Shown here: positions 1 to 6,810 of the stretch, one piece after another | Position numbering within the stretch: position 1 is the first letter of the stretch | How the letters are laid out: the number at the start of each line of letters is the position of its first letter | Origin: a virus | DNA length: 36,665 nucleotides | Strand: one strand, 5' to 3' | IMG/VR virus record: IMGVR_UViG_3300006802_000238 | Coordinates: 1 to 36,665 of that record | Position numbers and translations under genes: made by a program | The notes under the pieces: model-generated | Seen by the model: the letters and a program-made list of their open reading frames with translations, nothing else | What the model was told of the DNA's origin: nothing | Databases searched by the model: none

Positions 1-2224
1 CTTCACCGTTTGCAATTATTAATGTTTCTCCAAGAGCAACAGCGTCTGAACTTGAATCACTTCCTTGAATAGTAATTGTAGAATTACTTAAAGATGAGTT
101 ATCAATATTAGATAAAGTGTTACTTGAACCACTAATTGTTTTATTAGTTAGTGTGTCTGTTGTAGCTCTTCCGACTAATGTATCTGAACTTGTAGGAAGT
201 GTTAATGTTCCTGTATTTGAAATAGATGAAATAACAGGAGTAGTTAAAGTTTTGTTTGTTAATGTTTGTGAAGCGTCAATTTCAACAAATGTTCCATCAC
301 TCAATGCACTATTAAATTCTGCAGCTGTACCTGTTAAAGTATTGTTTGAAAGATTAATAGTTTTATTTGATAAAGTTTTAGTGTTATCAGTTGATAGAAT
401 ATCACTACCGCCTAGTGTAGCAGTTGTAGCTTCTAAATTTGCAACTAATGTACCAGTTGTAATTGTTAAATCACCAGATGTTGCACCAGTAAACGTACCA
501 GTACCAACAATAAATTTGTCAGCACTTTCATCAAATCCGATAAATGCGTTGTTACTATCTCCTCTTTCAATTACGATACCAGCGTCATTAGCAGGTGTTC
601 CTGTTGTACCTGTTGCTAATTCTAATATTGAATCTGAAACAGTTGTGTTTGTTGTATTAACTGTTGTAGTAGTTCCATTTACAGTTAAGTTTCCTGTAAC
701 TGTTAAATTTCTACTTACGCTTAAATCTTGTCCGATAGTTACATCACTTGGTAAACCAATAGTTAATGTATCGCCTGATTGTGATGTTTCTATTTCGTTT
801 GATGTACCTTGAATTGTTAAAGTGTCACCTAAGTCTATTGCTTGTGAACCTGAGTCTCCAGCAAGTGTAATTGTTGAATTAATTAAAGACGCATTAGCAA
901 CGTTAGTTAGTGTGTTACTTGAACCACTAATAGTTTTATTTGTAAGAGCTTCAGTACCTGCTAATGTAGCAAAAGAACCATCACTTAACGCACTATTAAA
1001 TTCAGCAATTGTACCAGTTAAAGTACCTTCAGATAAATCCAACGTAATTGTATTAGAAGCACTATCAATTGTTTTATTTGATAACGTATCAGTACTGTCA
1101 GCAAGTATGTAAGATTGTAAATCAGATATGTCTGCCTCGACAATTGTAATTGTGTTATTAGCAGTGTTAATAGTTTTATTGGTAAGTGTTTCTGTTCCTG
1201 CTAATGTAGCAAAAGAACCATCACTTAAAGCACTATTAAATTCAGCAAGAGTACCTGTTACAGTATTATTTGTTAAACTTATAGATTTATTAGTTAACGT
1301 TTCTGTTCCTGCTAATGAAGCAAAAGAACCATCTGATAAAGCAGAATTAAATTCTGATAAAGTACCAGTTAAAGTGCCTTCAGATAAATCTAAAGTAATT
1401 GTGTTATTAGCACTATCAATAGTTTTATTTGTAAGTGTTTCTGTTCCTGCTAATGAAGCAAAAGAACCATCTGATAAAGCAGAATTAAATTCTGCTAATG
1501 TGCCTGTTAATGTATTGTTTGTTAAACTGATTGACTTATTAGTTAAAGTATCTGTAGTATCTTTTAATACTATTGTGCCTGTGGCGTCAGGTATGGTAAC
1601 TGTTCTATCTGCTGTTGGATCAGCGACAGATAAAGTTAATTCATATTCATCAGCTGTAGCACCTTCAAAAACAATGTTGTTATCAAGTGTTAATGTTGTA
1701 AATGCACCAGGTTGACCACCACCAGATACGTCTGATAAGAAAGCAACTGTACCACTAGCATTTTGAAAAGTAATTGTTCTATCAGCAGTAGGGTCTGTAA
1801 CTTGTAAAGTTGTTTCATAATCATTAACTGTAGAACCTTCAAATATAATTGTATTTGAAATAATAGGGTCGGTTAAAGTTTTGTTTGTTAGAGTTTGTGT
1901 AGTGCCAGAAAATAAAGTATCTAATTGTGATAATGTAACTCTACCTTCAGTTCCACCATCTGATAATAAAATTTGATCACTAGCCGCAAGTGTTGAACTT
2001 GTTAAATCAATAGCGTTATCAATGTTTACAATCGCTTCAACGTTACCAAATTCTAAAGCTGTACCAGCAGAGTTGACTTTTAAAACCTGACCTGTGGTAC
2101 CAATAGATAAAGAGGCACCAAGACCTCCGTGTGATAGATCAATAAATTCACCTGATTGATATTCGGCAAGACCTGATACTTCAGATCCATTAAACGTTGC
2201 TCGTATTGGTGTTTTAGAACTCAT
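1..2224 (-). CDS. Repeat-rich tail-fibre-like structural protein (C-terminus beyond window)
   Basis: An open frame runs from ATG at 2224 to the left edge without a stop, giving about 741 codons with the C-terminus missing. The start (MSSKTPIRATFNGSEVSG) lies 5 nt after the stop of the upstream gene and has an AAGGAA-type ribosome site inside that gene's end. The protein is almost entirely low-complexity beta-type repeats: many TLTNKTI/L units, at least five copies of an EFNSALSDG[ST]F segment, and two copies of a DPTADRT segment ending in TGT[IV]. The DPTADRT unit recurs in the gene at 33420-34253, and the TLTNKT units recur at 2710-5097. TLTNKT repeats are usual in fibre or adhesin proteins of marine myophages, so a virion fibre role is likely. 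Host binding is inference. Plus-strand frames over this stretch are shadows of the repeats. Confidence 0.85.
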   Translation of the reverse strand, partial: MSSKTPIRATFNGSEVSGLAEYQSGEFIDLSHGGLGASLSIGTTGQVLKVNSAGTALEFGNVEAIVNIDNAIDLTSSTLAASDQILLSDGGTEGRVTLSQLDTLFSGTTQTLTNKTLTDPIISNTIIFEGSTVNDYETTLQVTDPTADRTITFQNASGTVAFLSDVSGGGQPGAFTTLTLDNNIVFEGATADEYELTLSVADPTADRTVTIPDATGTIVLKDTTDTLTNKSISLTNNTLTGTLAEFNSALSDGSFASLAGTETLTNKTIDSANNTITLDLSEGTLTGTLSEFNSALSDGSFASLAGTETLTNKSISLTNNTVTGTLAEFNSALSDGSFATLAGTETLTNKTINTANNTITIVEADISDLQSYILADSTDTLSNKTIDSASNTITLDLSEGTLTGTIAEFNSALSDGSFATLAGTEALTNKTISGSSNTLTNVANASLINSTITLAGDSGSQAIDLGDTLTIQGTSNEIETSQSGDTLTIGLPSDVTIGQDLSVSRNLTVTGNLTVNGTTTTVNTTNTTVSDSILELATGTTGTPANDAGIVIERGDSNNAFIGFDESADKFIVGTGTFTGATSGDLTITTGTLVANLEATTATLGGSDILSTDNTKTLSNKTINLSNNTLTGTAAEFNSALSDGTFVEIDASQTLTNKTLTTPVISSISNTGTLTLPTSSDTLVGRATTDTLTNKTISGSSNTLSNIDNSSLSNSTITIQGSDSSSDAVALGETLIIANGE
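957..1039. repeat. 83-bp sequence identical to 3764-3846
   Basis: This stretch is base-for-base identical to 3764-3846 in the neighbouring fibre gene and in the same reading orientation. It encodes the EFNSALSDGSFATLAG repeat unit. Identity at the DNA level between two different genes suggests recent recombination or gene conversion. Confidence 0.9.
1299..1356. repeat. 58-bp direct repeat, copy 1
   Basis: Identical to 1437-1494. The two copies start 138 bp apart, exactly 46 codons, so the reading frame is kept. They encode the FNSALSDGSFASLAGTET part of the fibre repeat. Related, less exact copies start near 957 and 1197. Confidence 0.9.
1437..1494. repeat. 58-bp direct repeat, copy 2
   Basis: Second copy of the repeat at 1299-1356. 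The in-frame 138-bp spacing would let recombination between copies shorten or lengthen the fibre by 46 residues without breaking it. Confidence 0.9.
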
Positions 2225-2229
2225 TTATC

Positions 2230-2688
2230 TTATATTCCTTCCATTGTTGGCATATGGCCTGGTCTAATTGTTTGTATTGATGTTCCATTTGCAGTTGTAA
2301 ACGGTAAATAATATGATTGCACAACAACGTGATCTAAAAATCCATTAACTGTAGTCATATCTTTATTATTTACAAGAGCAAGAGTGGTTTCTGTACCATC
2401 TGTTTTTGTAAAGGGTACTCTTTTACCAACATTATGTTGAAAATCATTTTTCCATTCAGTACCATTATAATTTAAAATTTGACTAGGTAGTTGAGTTGTA
2501 AAATTTGTATCGGTTAAATCAACTAATGCACCATTACCAGCAGCAGCCGCACCACCTATTTCTTTTATAACACCAGCGTCATTGATATAAAACTTTTGAG
2601 ATGATGTATCAATTGCTACCTCTCCACTTACAAGATCACTTATAGTTGGAGTGCCAGTACCTCTTTTTAACTTAATAACTGTCGCCAT
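2230..2688 (-). CDS. Small fibre-like structural protein
   Basis: 152 aa, ATG at 2688 after an AGAGAGAT ribosome site. The N-terminus MATVIKLKRGTG, followed by a GEVAIDTSSQKFYIND segment, is nearly the same as the start of the next protein upstream (MATIIKIKRTTG then a GELAYVYDT segment). Such starts are typical of phage fibre proteins and recall the N-terminal domain of the Bordetella phage major tropism determinant. The middle (LVDLTDTNF then QILNYNGTEWKN) resembles short repeats common in marine phage fibres. It sits between two large fibre-like genes in one operon, so a virion role is likely. No enzyme motif is visible, and the C-terminal half (about residues 90-152) has no recognisable domain. 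Confidence 0.7.
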   Translation of the reverse strand: MATVIKLKRGTGTPTISDLVSGEVAIDTSSQKFYINDAGVIKEIGGAAAAGNGALVDLTDTNFTTQLPSQILNYNGTEWKNDFQHNVGKRVPFTKTDGTETTLALVNNKDMTTVNGFLDHVVVQSYYLPFTTANGTSIQTIRPGHMPTMEGI

Positions 2689-2709
2689 ATATCTCTCTTA
2701 TATAAACGA

Positions 2710-5097
2710 TTAGTAAGTTCCGCCGTCTAGGTCGCCGTACGCAATATTACTACCGTCTGATTGTAAAATTTTACCACTTGCACCAAGTGTTAATTTAGCA
2801 AGTGTGTTTGATCCACTTGCATATAAAATATCACCAGTAGTGTAAGAAGATTGTCCTGTACCACCATATACTTCGTCAATAACTGTACCATTCCAAGTAC
2901 CTTGATTGATAGTTCCTAATGTTGTGATTGATGTTTGACCAGTATAAGTTGATTTAATTTGTAATGCGTCAGATGATATTTCAATTGTAGTGTCGTCAAC
3001 AGCAACATCTAATTGATTACCAGTTTTTGTTAAAGCATCACCAGCACTTATTTGACCAGCACCAGAGAATTGAGCAAATGTAATACTTGTAGAACCAAAT
3101 GTTGGTGTACCGTTATGTGTAGCAACATAACCATTATCAGCATTTGTAGAACCTTGTTCAACAAAGAAAAAAGTACCACCAGTTAATTCTGAAGCTGTGT
3201 CAGCATCAGGAGCTCTTGATAATACATATGCAGTTGAACCATCTCCAACAGTTGTTACAGTATAGATACCGTTTTGAGTATCTGTTGATTGATCTTTAAC
3301 TAATAATCTGTCACCTTGACTTAAAGTAACACCGTCAATTGATATTGCACCATTTGAACCAGCTGTTAATGTTCCTGCACCATTATCATATGTAGCAGAT
3401 AAATTTGCTGTTGTAGCAACTTTAACACTTTCTTTTACATCTAATCCGTTTGCAACACTATCAACATATGCTTTTGTAGCAGCGTCTTGGTCACTTGAAG
3501 GATCAGTAACGTTTGTAATTCTACTTGAATTAACATCAACAGTACCAGAACCTTTTGGATTTAATACTAAATCAATATTAGTATCACCACCAGTTGTAGC
3601 AATCTCTACACCATCACCAGTAGCAGCGTTAGTAACTTGTAATTCATTAACAGCACTTGCAGTTGTTCTTAATAGAATTAACTCATTACCATTTGCGTCA
3701 GCAAGATAACCAGCGTCAGCAAATTTAGGTGCTGTAAGTGTTTTATTTGATAGTGTTTCTGTTCCTGCTAATGTAGCAAAAGAACCATCACTTAACGCAC
3801 TATTAAATTCAGCAATTGTACCAGTTAAAGTACCTTCAGATAAATCTAATGTTAAAGTGTTGTTTGCACTATCAATTATTTTGTTTTGTAAAGTTTGATT
3901 TCCTGTTAATGTAGCAACAGTACTGTCTATAGCTACTGTAATTGCATTACCTGTAGCAGACGTATCAATACCAGTACCACCAGAAACAGATAATGTTTCA
4001 CTATCTAAATCAATAGCAATTGTTCCTGAATCTGTTGTTACATCTAAATCTTGTGCTGTAACTTGTGAGTCAACATAAGCTTTAATTGCTTTAGCAGAAG
4101 CAAGTGTATTATCACTTGCAGAAACAGAACTTAAATCTGTATCAACAACACCTGAAGCAAAATCAGCAACTTCTATATTAGATATAGAGTTACCAGTTCC
4201 ATTTGCGTCAAATGTTTTATTTGTTAAAGTATGTGTTGATGAAGCTGTTAGTACGTCAGCGTGTGTACTAATTGTAATTGTATCACCTGAAACTGAAGTA
4301 TCAATGTTTGTACCACCAGTAAATGTTAATGTGTCTGAACCTAACGCAACACCATCGTCTGTACCACTATCAGCAGCAATATCTAAAGTTGTTGATATTG
4401 TAGCCGTACCAGCCGCTGTTAAACGACCTTGTTGATCAACAGTAAATGTTGGAATTGCAGTTGAAGAACCATAACTACCTGGAGTTACAGCAGTGTCATC
4501 TAAATCTATTGTTATTTCATTATCTGTAATAGATGTAGTAATTCCTGTGTCACCAGTAAACGTTAAAGTTTGACCAGTAGTAAATGTGTCAGTACCACTA
4601 TCACCAGCAAGTGTAAATGAACCTGATGGAATAGCAGCAAAACTTAAATTACCAGAACCATCAACTGTTAAAAATTGACCGTTTGAGTAAGTACCTGGAA
4701 GAGTATAAGTAACGTCTGCAGCTAATGAGTTGGGAGATTTAAGAGCTACAAAGTTTGCACCGTTATTAGTACCTTCGTTTAATTTTATTGTAACACCTGT
4801 AGTAGCATTATTACCAATAAACAATTCATCAATTGCTTTATTAGAATCTACTATTAAACCAGAAGACGCAGTTAGCGTTCCTGGTGTGTGGTCTAAAAGT
4901 TGTGTGTAATATCTTCCACCAATTTCAATTGCTGAATTAGATGAAGATGTTGGATCACCAATGAATAACCTATAACCGTTACCACCAGCACCACTATCGG
5001 TTGCTGAAGTATCATAGACATAAGCTAGTTCCCCTTGGTTAAGGCCGCTGGGTGCATTAGCACCAGTGGTTCGTTTAATTTTGATTATTGTTGCCAT
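2710..5097 (-). CDS. Large repeat-rich tail-fibre-like structural protein
   Basis: 795 aa, ATG at 5097 with a GGGAGA ribosome site. It has the N-terminal MATIIKIKR / GELAY module (about residues 1-90), then repeated beta-type segments (GDTITIS, ETLSVSGGTGID, QTLTNKT-like units), with one EFNSALSDGSFATLAG unit near residues 430-450. A fibre-type domain (NGLDVKESVKVATT, then GDRLLVKDQSTDTQNGIY, about residues 545-680) follows. A GTWNGTVIDEVYGGTGQSSY segment lies near the C-terminus, and the protein ends GGTY. These segments are familiar from tail-fibre or collar-type proteins of marine T4-like phages. Its place in a late operon of structural genes supports a virion role. The adsorption target cannot be read from the sequence. 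Confidence 0.85.
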   Translation of the reverse strand: MATIIKIKRTTGANAPSGLNQGELAYVYDTSATDSGAGGNGYRLFIGDPTSSSNSAIEIGGRYYTQLLDHTPGTLTASSGLIVDSNKAIDELFIGNNATTGVTIKLNEGTNNGANFVALKSPNSLAADVTYTLPGTYSNGQFLTVDGSGNLSFAAIPSGSFTLAGDSGTDTFTTGQTLTFTGDTGITTSITDNEITIDLDDTAVTPGSYGSSTAIPTFTVDQQGRLTAAGTATISTTLDIAADSGTDDGVALGSDTLTFTGGTNIDTSVSGDTITISTHADVLTASSTHTLTNKTFDANGTGNSISNIEVADFASGVVDTDLSSVSASDNTLASAKAIKAYVDSQVTAQDLDVTTDSGTIAIDLDSETLSVSGGTGIDTSATGNAITVAIDSTVATLTGNQTLQNKIIDSANNTLTLDLSEGTLTGTIAEFNSALSDGSFATLAGTETLSNKTLTAPKFADAGYLADANGNELILLRTTASAVNELQVTNAATGDGVEIATTGGDTNIDLVLNPKGSGTVDVNSSRITNVTDPSSDQDAATKAYVDSVANGLDVKESVKVATTANLSATYDNGAGTLTAGSNGAISIDGVTLSQGDRLLVKDQSTDTQNGIYTVTTVGDGSTAYVLSRAPDADTASELTGGTFFFVEQGSTNADNGYVATHNGTPTFGSTSITFAQFSGAGQISAGDALTKTGNQLDVAVDDTTIEISSDALQIKSTYTGQTSITTLGTINQGTWNGTVIDEVYGGTGQSSYTTGDILYASGSNTLAKLTLGASGKILQSDGSNIAYGDLDGGTY
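3764..3846. repeat. 83-bp sequence identical to 957-1039
   Basis: Second copy of the identical stretch in the downstream fibre gene, same orientation and same frame. See 957-1039. Confidence 0.9.
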
Positions 5098-5117
5098 TTA
5101 AAATCTCTCCCTTTTTT

Positions 5118-5348
5118 TTAAAATGTGCCACCGTTAAGAATTAAATTACCACTTTCAGTTTTTATATCATTTCGACTTGTCCATTTTTTAGAATCATTAT
5201 CATATTGTAACATTGCACCATCTGCCAATGATGTGGCATTTACATCACTCAAAGCATTTAACCTTGTTGAAGCTGATGGTACGGTAACGGAAACGCTTCT
5301 CGGTCCCGAAGTATTATTATTAATTGTAGCTGTTATTCTGTCTGACAT
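5118..5348 (-). CDS. Small virion-type protein with regulated start
   Basis: 76 aa, ATG at 5348. The sequence MSDRITATINNNTSGPRS, then TRLNALSDVNATSLADGAML and YDNDSKKWTS, resembles short fibre or neck-associated proteins of marine myophages. It ends LILNGGTF, close to the GGTY end of the neighbouring 795-aa protein. The ribosome site AAGGT lies 5-6 nt before the ATG, inside one arm of a 12-bp inverted repeat (5349-5396). A late promoter box lies in the loop, so translation is probably blocked on read-through transcripts and allowed on late ones. It is the first gene of the fibre operon 5348 to 1. No catalytic motif is seen; the exact virion role is unknown. Confidence 0.7.
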   Translation of the reverse strand: MSDRITATINNNTSGPRSVSVTVPSASTRLNALSDVNATSLADGAMLQYDNDSKKWTSRNDIKTESGNLILNGGTF

Positions 5349-5396
5349 ATTACCTTATTACTAGTAAGTTTATAATATTTATAATAATAAGGTAAT
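5349..5396 (-). promoter_or_regulatory. RBS-sequestering inverted repeat with late promoter in the loop
   Basis: The arms 5349-5360 and 5385-5396 are perfect 12-bp reverse complements, separated by 24 nt. On the minus-strand mRNA the second arm holds the ribosome site AAGGT just before the ATG at 5348. The loop contains TATAAATA (5383-5376). A transcript coming from the genes upstream would fold and hide the ribosome site. A transcript starting from the loop promoter would lack the first arm. This matches the arrangement known for T4 genes e, soc and 49; function here is inferred. Confidence 0.75.
5376..5383 (-). promoter_or_regulatory. T4-type late promoter box TATAAATA
   Basis: Exact match to the T4 late consensus on the minus strand, 27 nt before the ATG at 5348. 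The start of transcription would fall inside the loop of the inverted repeat 5349-5396. Confidence 0.7.
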
Positions 5397-5413
5397 GTAA
5401 AACTAATTAATAA

Positions 5414-5665
5414 CTACTTTTTTTCAGCTTCTTTTGATGTATCAATACCCAATTCACTGGCAATAATATCATCATAGTGTTTTTGTAAAATAGCAACTTT
5501 TTCTAACTCTAAAGACAACTTAACTCTGGTTGCTTGTAAGTCTTGTCTAATGATAATACTATTTAAAGTTTTTGTATTTAACTCACTTCTTTTATAGTCT
5601 TTACCATCAATTGTAAAAGTTTGTTCTTTAGTTACGTCTGTTGCTGTGTTCAATTCACTACTCAT
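5414..5665 (-). CDS. Small helical phage protein
   Basis: 83 aa, ATG at 5665 with a strong AGGAGA ribosome site. After a polar N-terminus it has FTIDGKDYKRSELN followed by a long predicted helix (residues about 30-72, LQATRVKLSLELEKVAILQ) that could form a coiled coil. The layout recalls the small DUF6447-type phage proteins; this is from memory and unverified. It lies 11 nt after the end of the gene at 5677-6012 and before the regulated fibre operon, so it is probably a virion or assembly protein. No enzymatic motif is seen. Confidence 0.65.
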   Translation of the reverse strand: MSSELNTATDVTKEQTFTIDGKDYKRSELNTKTLNSIIIRQDLQATRVKLSLELEKVAILQKHYDDIIASELGIDTSKEAEKK

Positions 5666-5676
5666 ATTTTCTCCTA

Positions 5677-6012
5677 TTATACGTTAGGTCTAGTTGTAAT
5701 TAGACCTTCAATTATTCTTGTTACTGTTCCTGAAGAATCTGTTATGTCTAAATCATAAACATATCTTGCAGGCGCTTCTAAAGCAGCCGTTTGTGTTGCA
5801 GTTAATGACATTGTAACATTTCCTGATGTTCTATCACTATCAAACACAATAGTTAAATCTGTTCTCGTTCTTGTGGAACTATATCCCAAAGCCATTTTTG
5901 CAGTTGCCGTATAACCCGTTAAATCTAACGGATCTCCGCTGTTATCCCTTACGGTTACAGTTGAACTGAAAGTTGCACCTTGGTCTATATTATAATTAGC
6001 TGTAGCTGCCAT
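5677..6012 (-). CDS. Beta-sandwich-like virion protein
   Basis: 111 aa, ATG at 6012. The sequence NYNIDQGATFSSTVTVRDNS, then PLDLTGYTATAKM and a C-terminal strand-rich RYVYDLDITDSSG, is a recurrent type in tailed phages: a small all-beta, immunoglobulin-like or baseplate-associated protein. I recognise the pattern but not a named gene. No ribosome site is visible. The late box at 6018-6025 ends only 5 nt before the ATG, so a late mRNA would be nearly or fully leaderless. It opens the left structural operon, followed by 5414-5665. Confidence 0.7.
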   Translation of the reverse strand: MAATANYNIDQGATFSSTVTVRDNSGDPLDLTGYTATAKMALGYSSTRTRTDLTIVFDSDRTSGNVTMSLTATQTAALEAPARYVYDLDITDSSGTVTRIIEGLITTRPNV

Positions 6013-6017
6013 AGTAG

Positions 6018-6025
6018 TATTTATA
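6018..6025 (-). promoter_or_regulatory. T4-type late promoter box, leftward half of palindrome
   Basis: Exact TATAAATA on the minus strand, reading toward the structural gene at 6012. It is the left half of the perfect 18-bp palindrome TATTTATACGTATAAATA at 6018-6035. Confidence 0.75.
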
Positions 6026-6027
6026 CG

Positions 6028-6035
6028 TATAAATA
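6028..6035 (+). promoter_or_regulatory. T4-type late promoter box, rightward half of palindrome
   Basis: Exact TATAAATA on the plus strand, 28 nt before the ATG at 6064, sharing the 18-bp palindrome with the leftward box. It would drive 6064-8139. The leader would hold a TTGGGG-type ribosome site. Confidence 0.75.
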
Positions 6036-6063
6036 ATAGTATTAATCAATTTGGGGTTAAATT

Positions 6064-6429
6064 ATGGCAATAGATATACAATTTTTATATAAAAATTTAG
6101 TAGATCCAAACAAAACTTATGAGTCAGTTGATGAATTTTTTGACTCAGCATATACTGGAACTACAGATGAAGAAGATTTAAAGGCACACGAAGAAGTAAA
6201 TAAAACTTATATATATGAAAAAATGGGTGTCTTAACAAATGACAACAAAGCAGTTATAATTGTTAGAAGATTTGAAAACATTACAATGTATAACGAATGG
6301 AAAAAGAAAAGAAGCTTATTGCCCAATATAGATTTTAATTTATCGGAACAAGAAGGATTGTTTGCAGAAATAACACCTTGGGGTACAAACGATAACGGAA
6401 AAACTGAAACAATAGAGGAGTTTAACTAA
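6064..6429 (+). CDS. Unknown protein, first of a tandem paralogous pair
   Basis: 121 aa, not recognised. ATG at 6064 follows a GGGG-type ribosome site 7-10 nt upstream. It aligns by eye with the next protein: an acidic ES[VF]xSVxEFF-like start, a DD/EED stretch, then KAVIIVRRFENITMYNEWKK against KSVLIVKEFETEALYKEWKE, then a leucine-proline pair. The strand-then-helix segment 'V-I-V-x-x-F-E-x-x-x-x-Y-x-E-W' recalls dimeric alpha-beta-barrel (ABM-like) folds, but that is a weak inference. Its stop overlaps the next start by one base, so the pair is probably cotranslated. The two lie at the edge of the cassette and are transcribed away from the virion genes. Confidence 0.65.
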   Translation: MAIDIQFLYKNLVDPNKTYESVDEFFDSAYTGTTDEEDLKAHEEVNKTYIYEKMGVLTNDNKAVIIVRRFENITMYNEWKKKRSLLPNIDFNLSEQEGLFAEITPWGTNDNGKTETIEEFN

Positions 6430-6779
6430 TGGAAACACATATTCAACAATGGAAATTAACTAATAAAAATGAGTCGTTAACGTTTGGATCAGTAGAGGAA
6501 TTTTTTAATAAAAGTTCATCAACAGAAATAAGCGAAGATGACATAAACCAACACATTAACAACGAAGCACTATATGTAATAGATAAGTATGCTACTTTAA
6601 ATGATGATAAGAAATCAGTTTTAATTGTAAAAGAATTTGAAACTGAAGCTTTATACAAAGAGTGGAAAGAAAAAGCAGCTGCTTTACCAGTTGTTGATGA
6701 TCTTATAAATTCTGAAGAATTAGGAGCGGTTGTTACGGATGAAAGAGTTTTGAATCATTTTGATACATCAGCTGAATAG
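6429..6779 (+). CDS. Unknown protein, second of a tandem paralogous pair
   Basis: 116 aa, paralogue of the protein at 6064-6429, with start overlapping that gene's stop (TAATG). Shared features are the EEFF segment near residue 24, the DDKKSVLIVKEFE strand near residues 58-70 and the YKEWKEKAAALP helix. The C-terminal tails differ. No catalytic residues or membrane segments are visible. A 31-nt gap without features follows before the ATP-grasp gene. Function unknown; a small binding or assembly factor is possible but unsupported. Confidence 0.65.
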   Translation: METHIQQWKLTNKNESLTFGSVEEFFNKSSSTEISEDDINQHINNEALYVIDKYATLNDDKKSVLIVKEFETEALYKEWKEKAAALPVVDDLINSEELGAVVTDERVLNHFDTSAE

Positions 6780-6810
6780 TTAATATTTAATCAACACATA
6801 TATATTATGA

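Noticed and set aside
1197-1500. Regular direct repeats that could suggest a CRISPR-like array
   Set aside because: Repeats and spacers are in frame with a coding sequence, vary in length and encode the fibre repeat unit. No cas genes are present.
117-1715. Three plus-strand open frames with Val/Leu-rich translations
   Set aside because: They are antisense shadows of the long minus-strand fibre gene that is open from 2224 to the edge. Their repeats mirror its repeats, and they have no ribosome sites.
2230-2688. Possible diversity-generating retroelement target, from the Mtd-like N-terminus
   Set aside because: No reverse transcriptase, template repeat or adenine-biased variable region is visible in the window.
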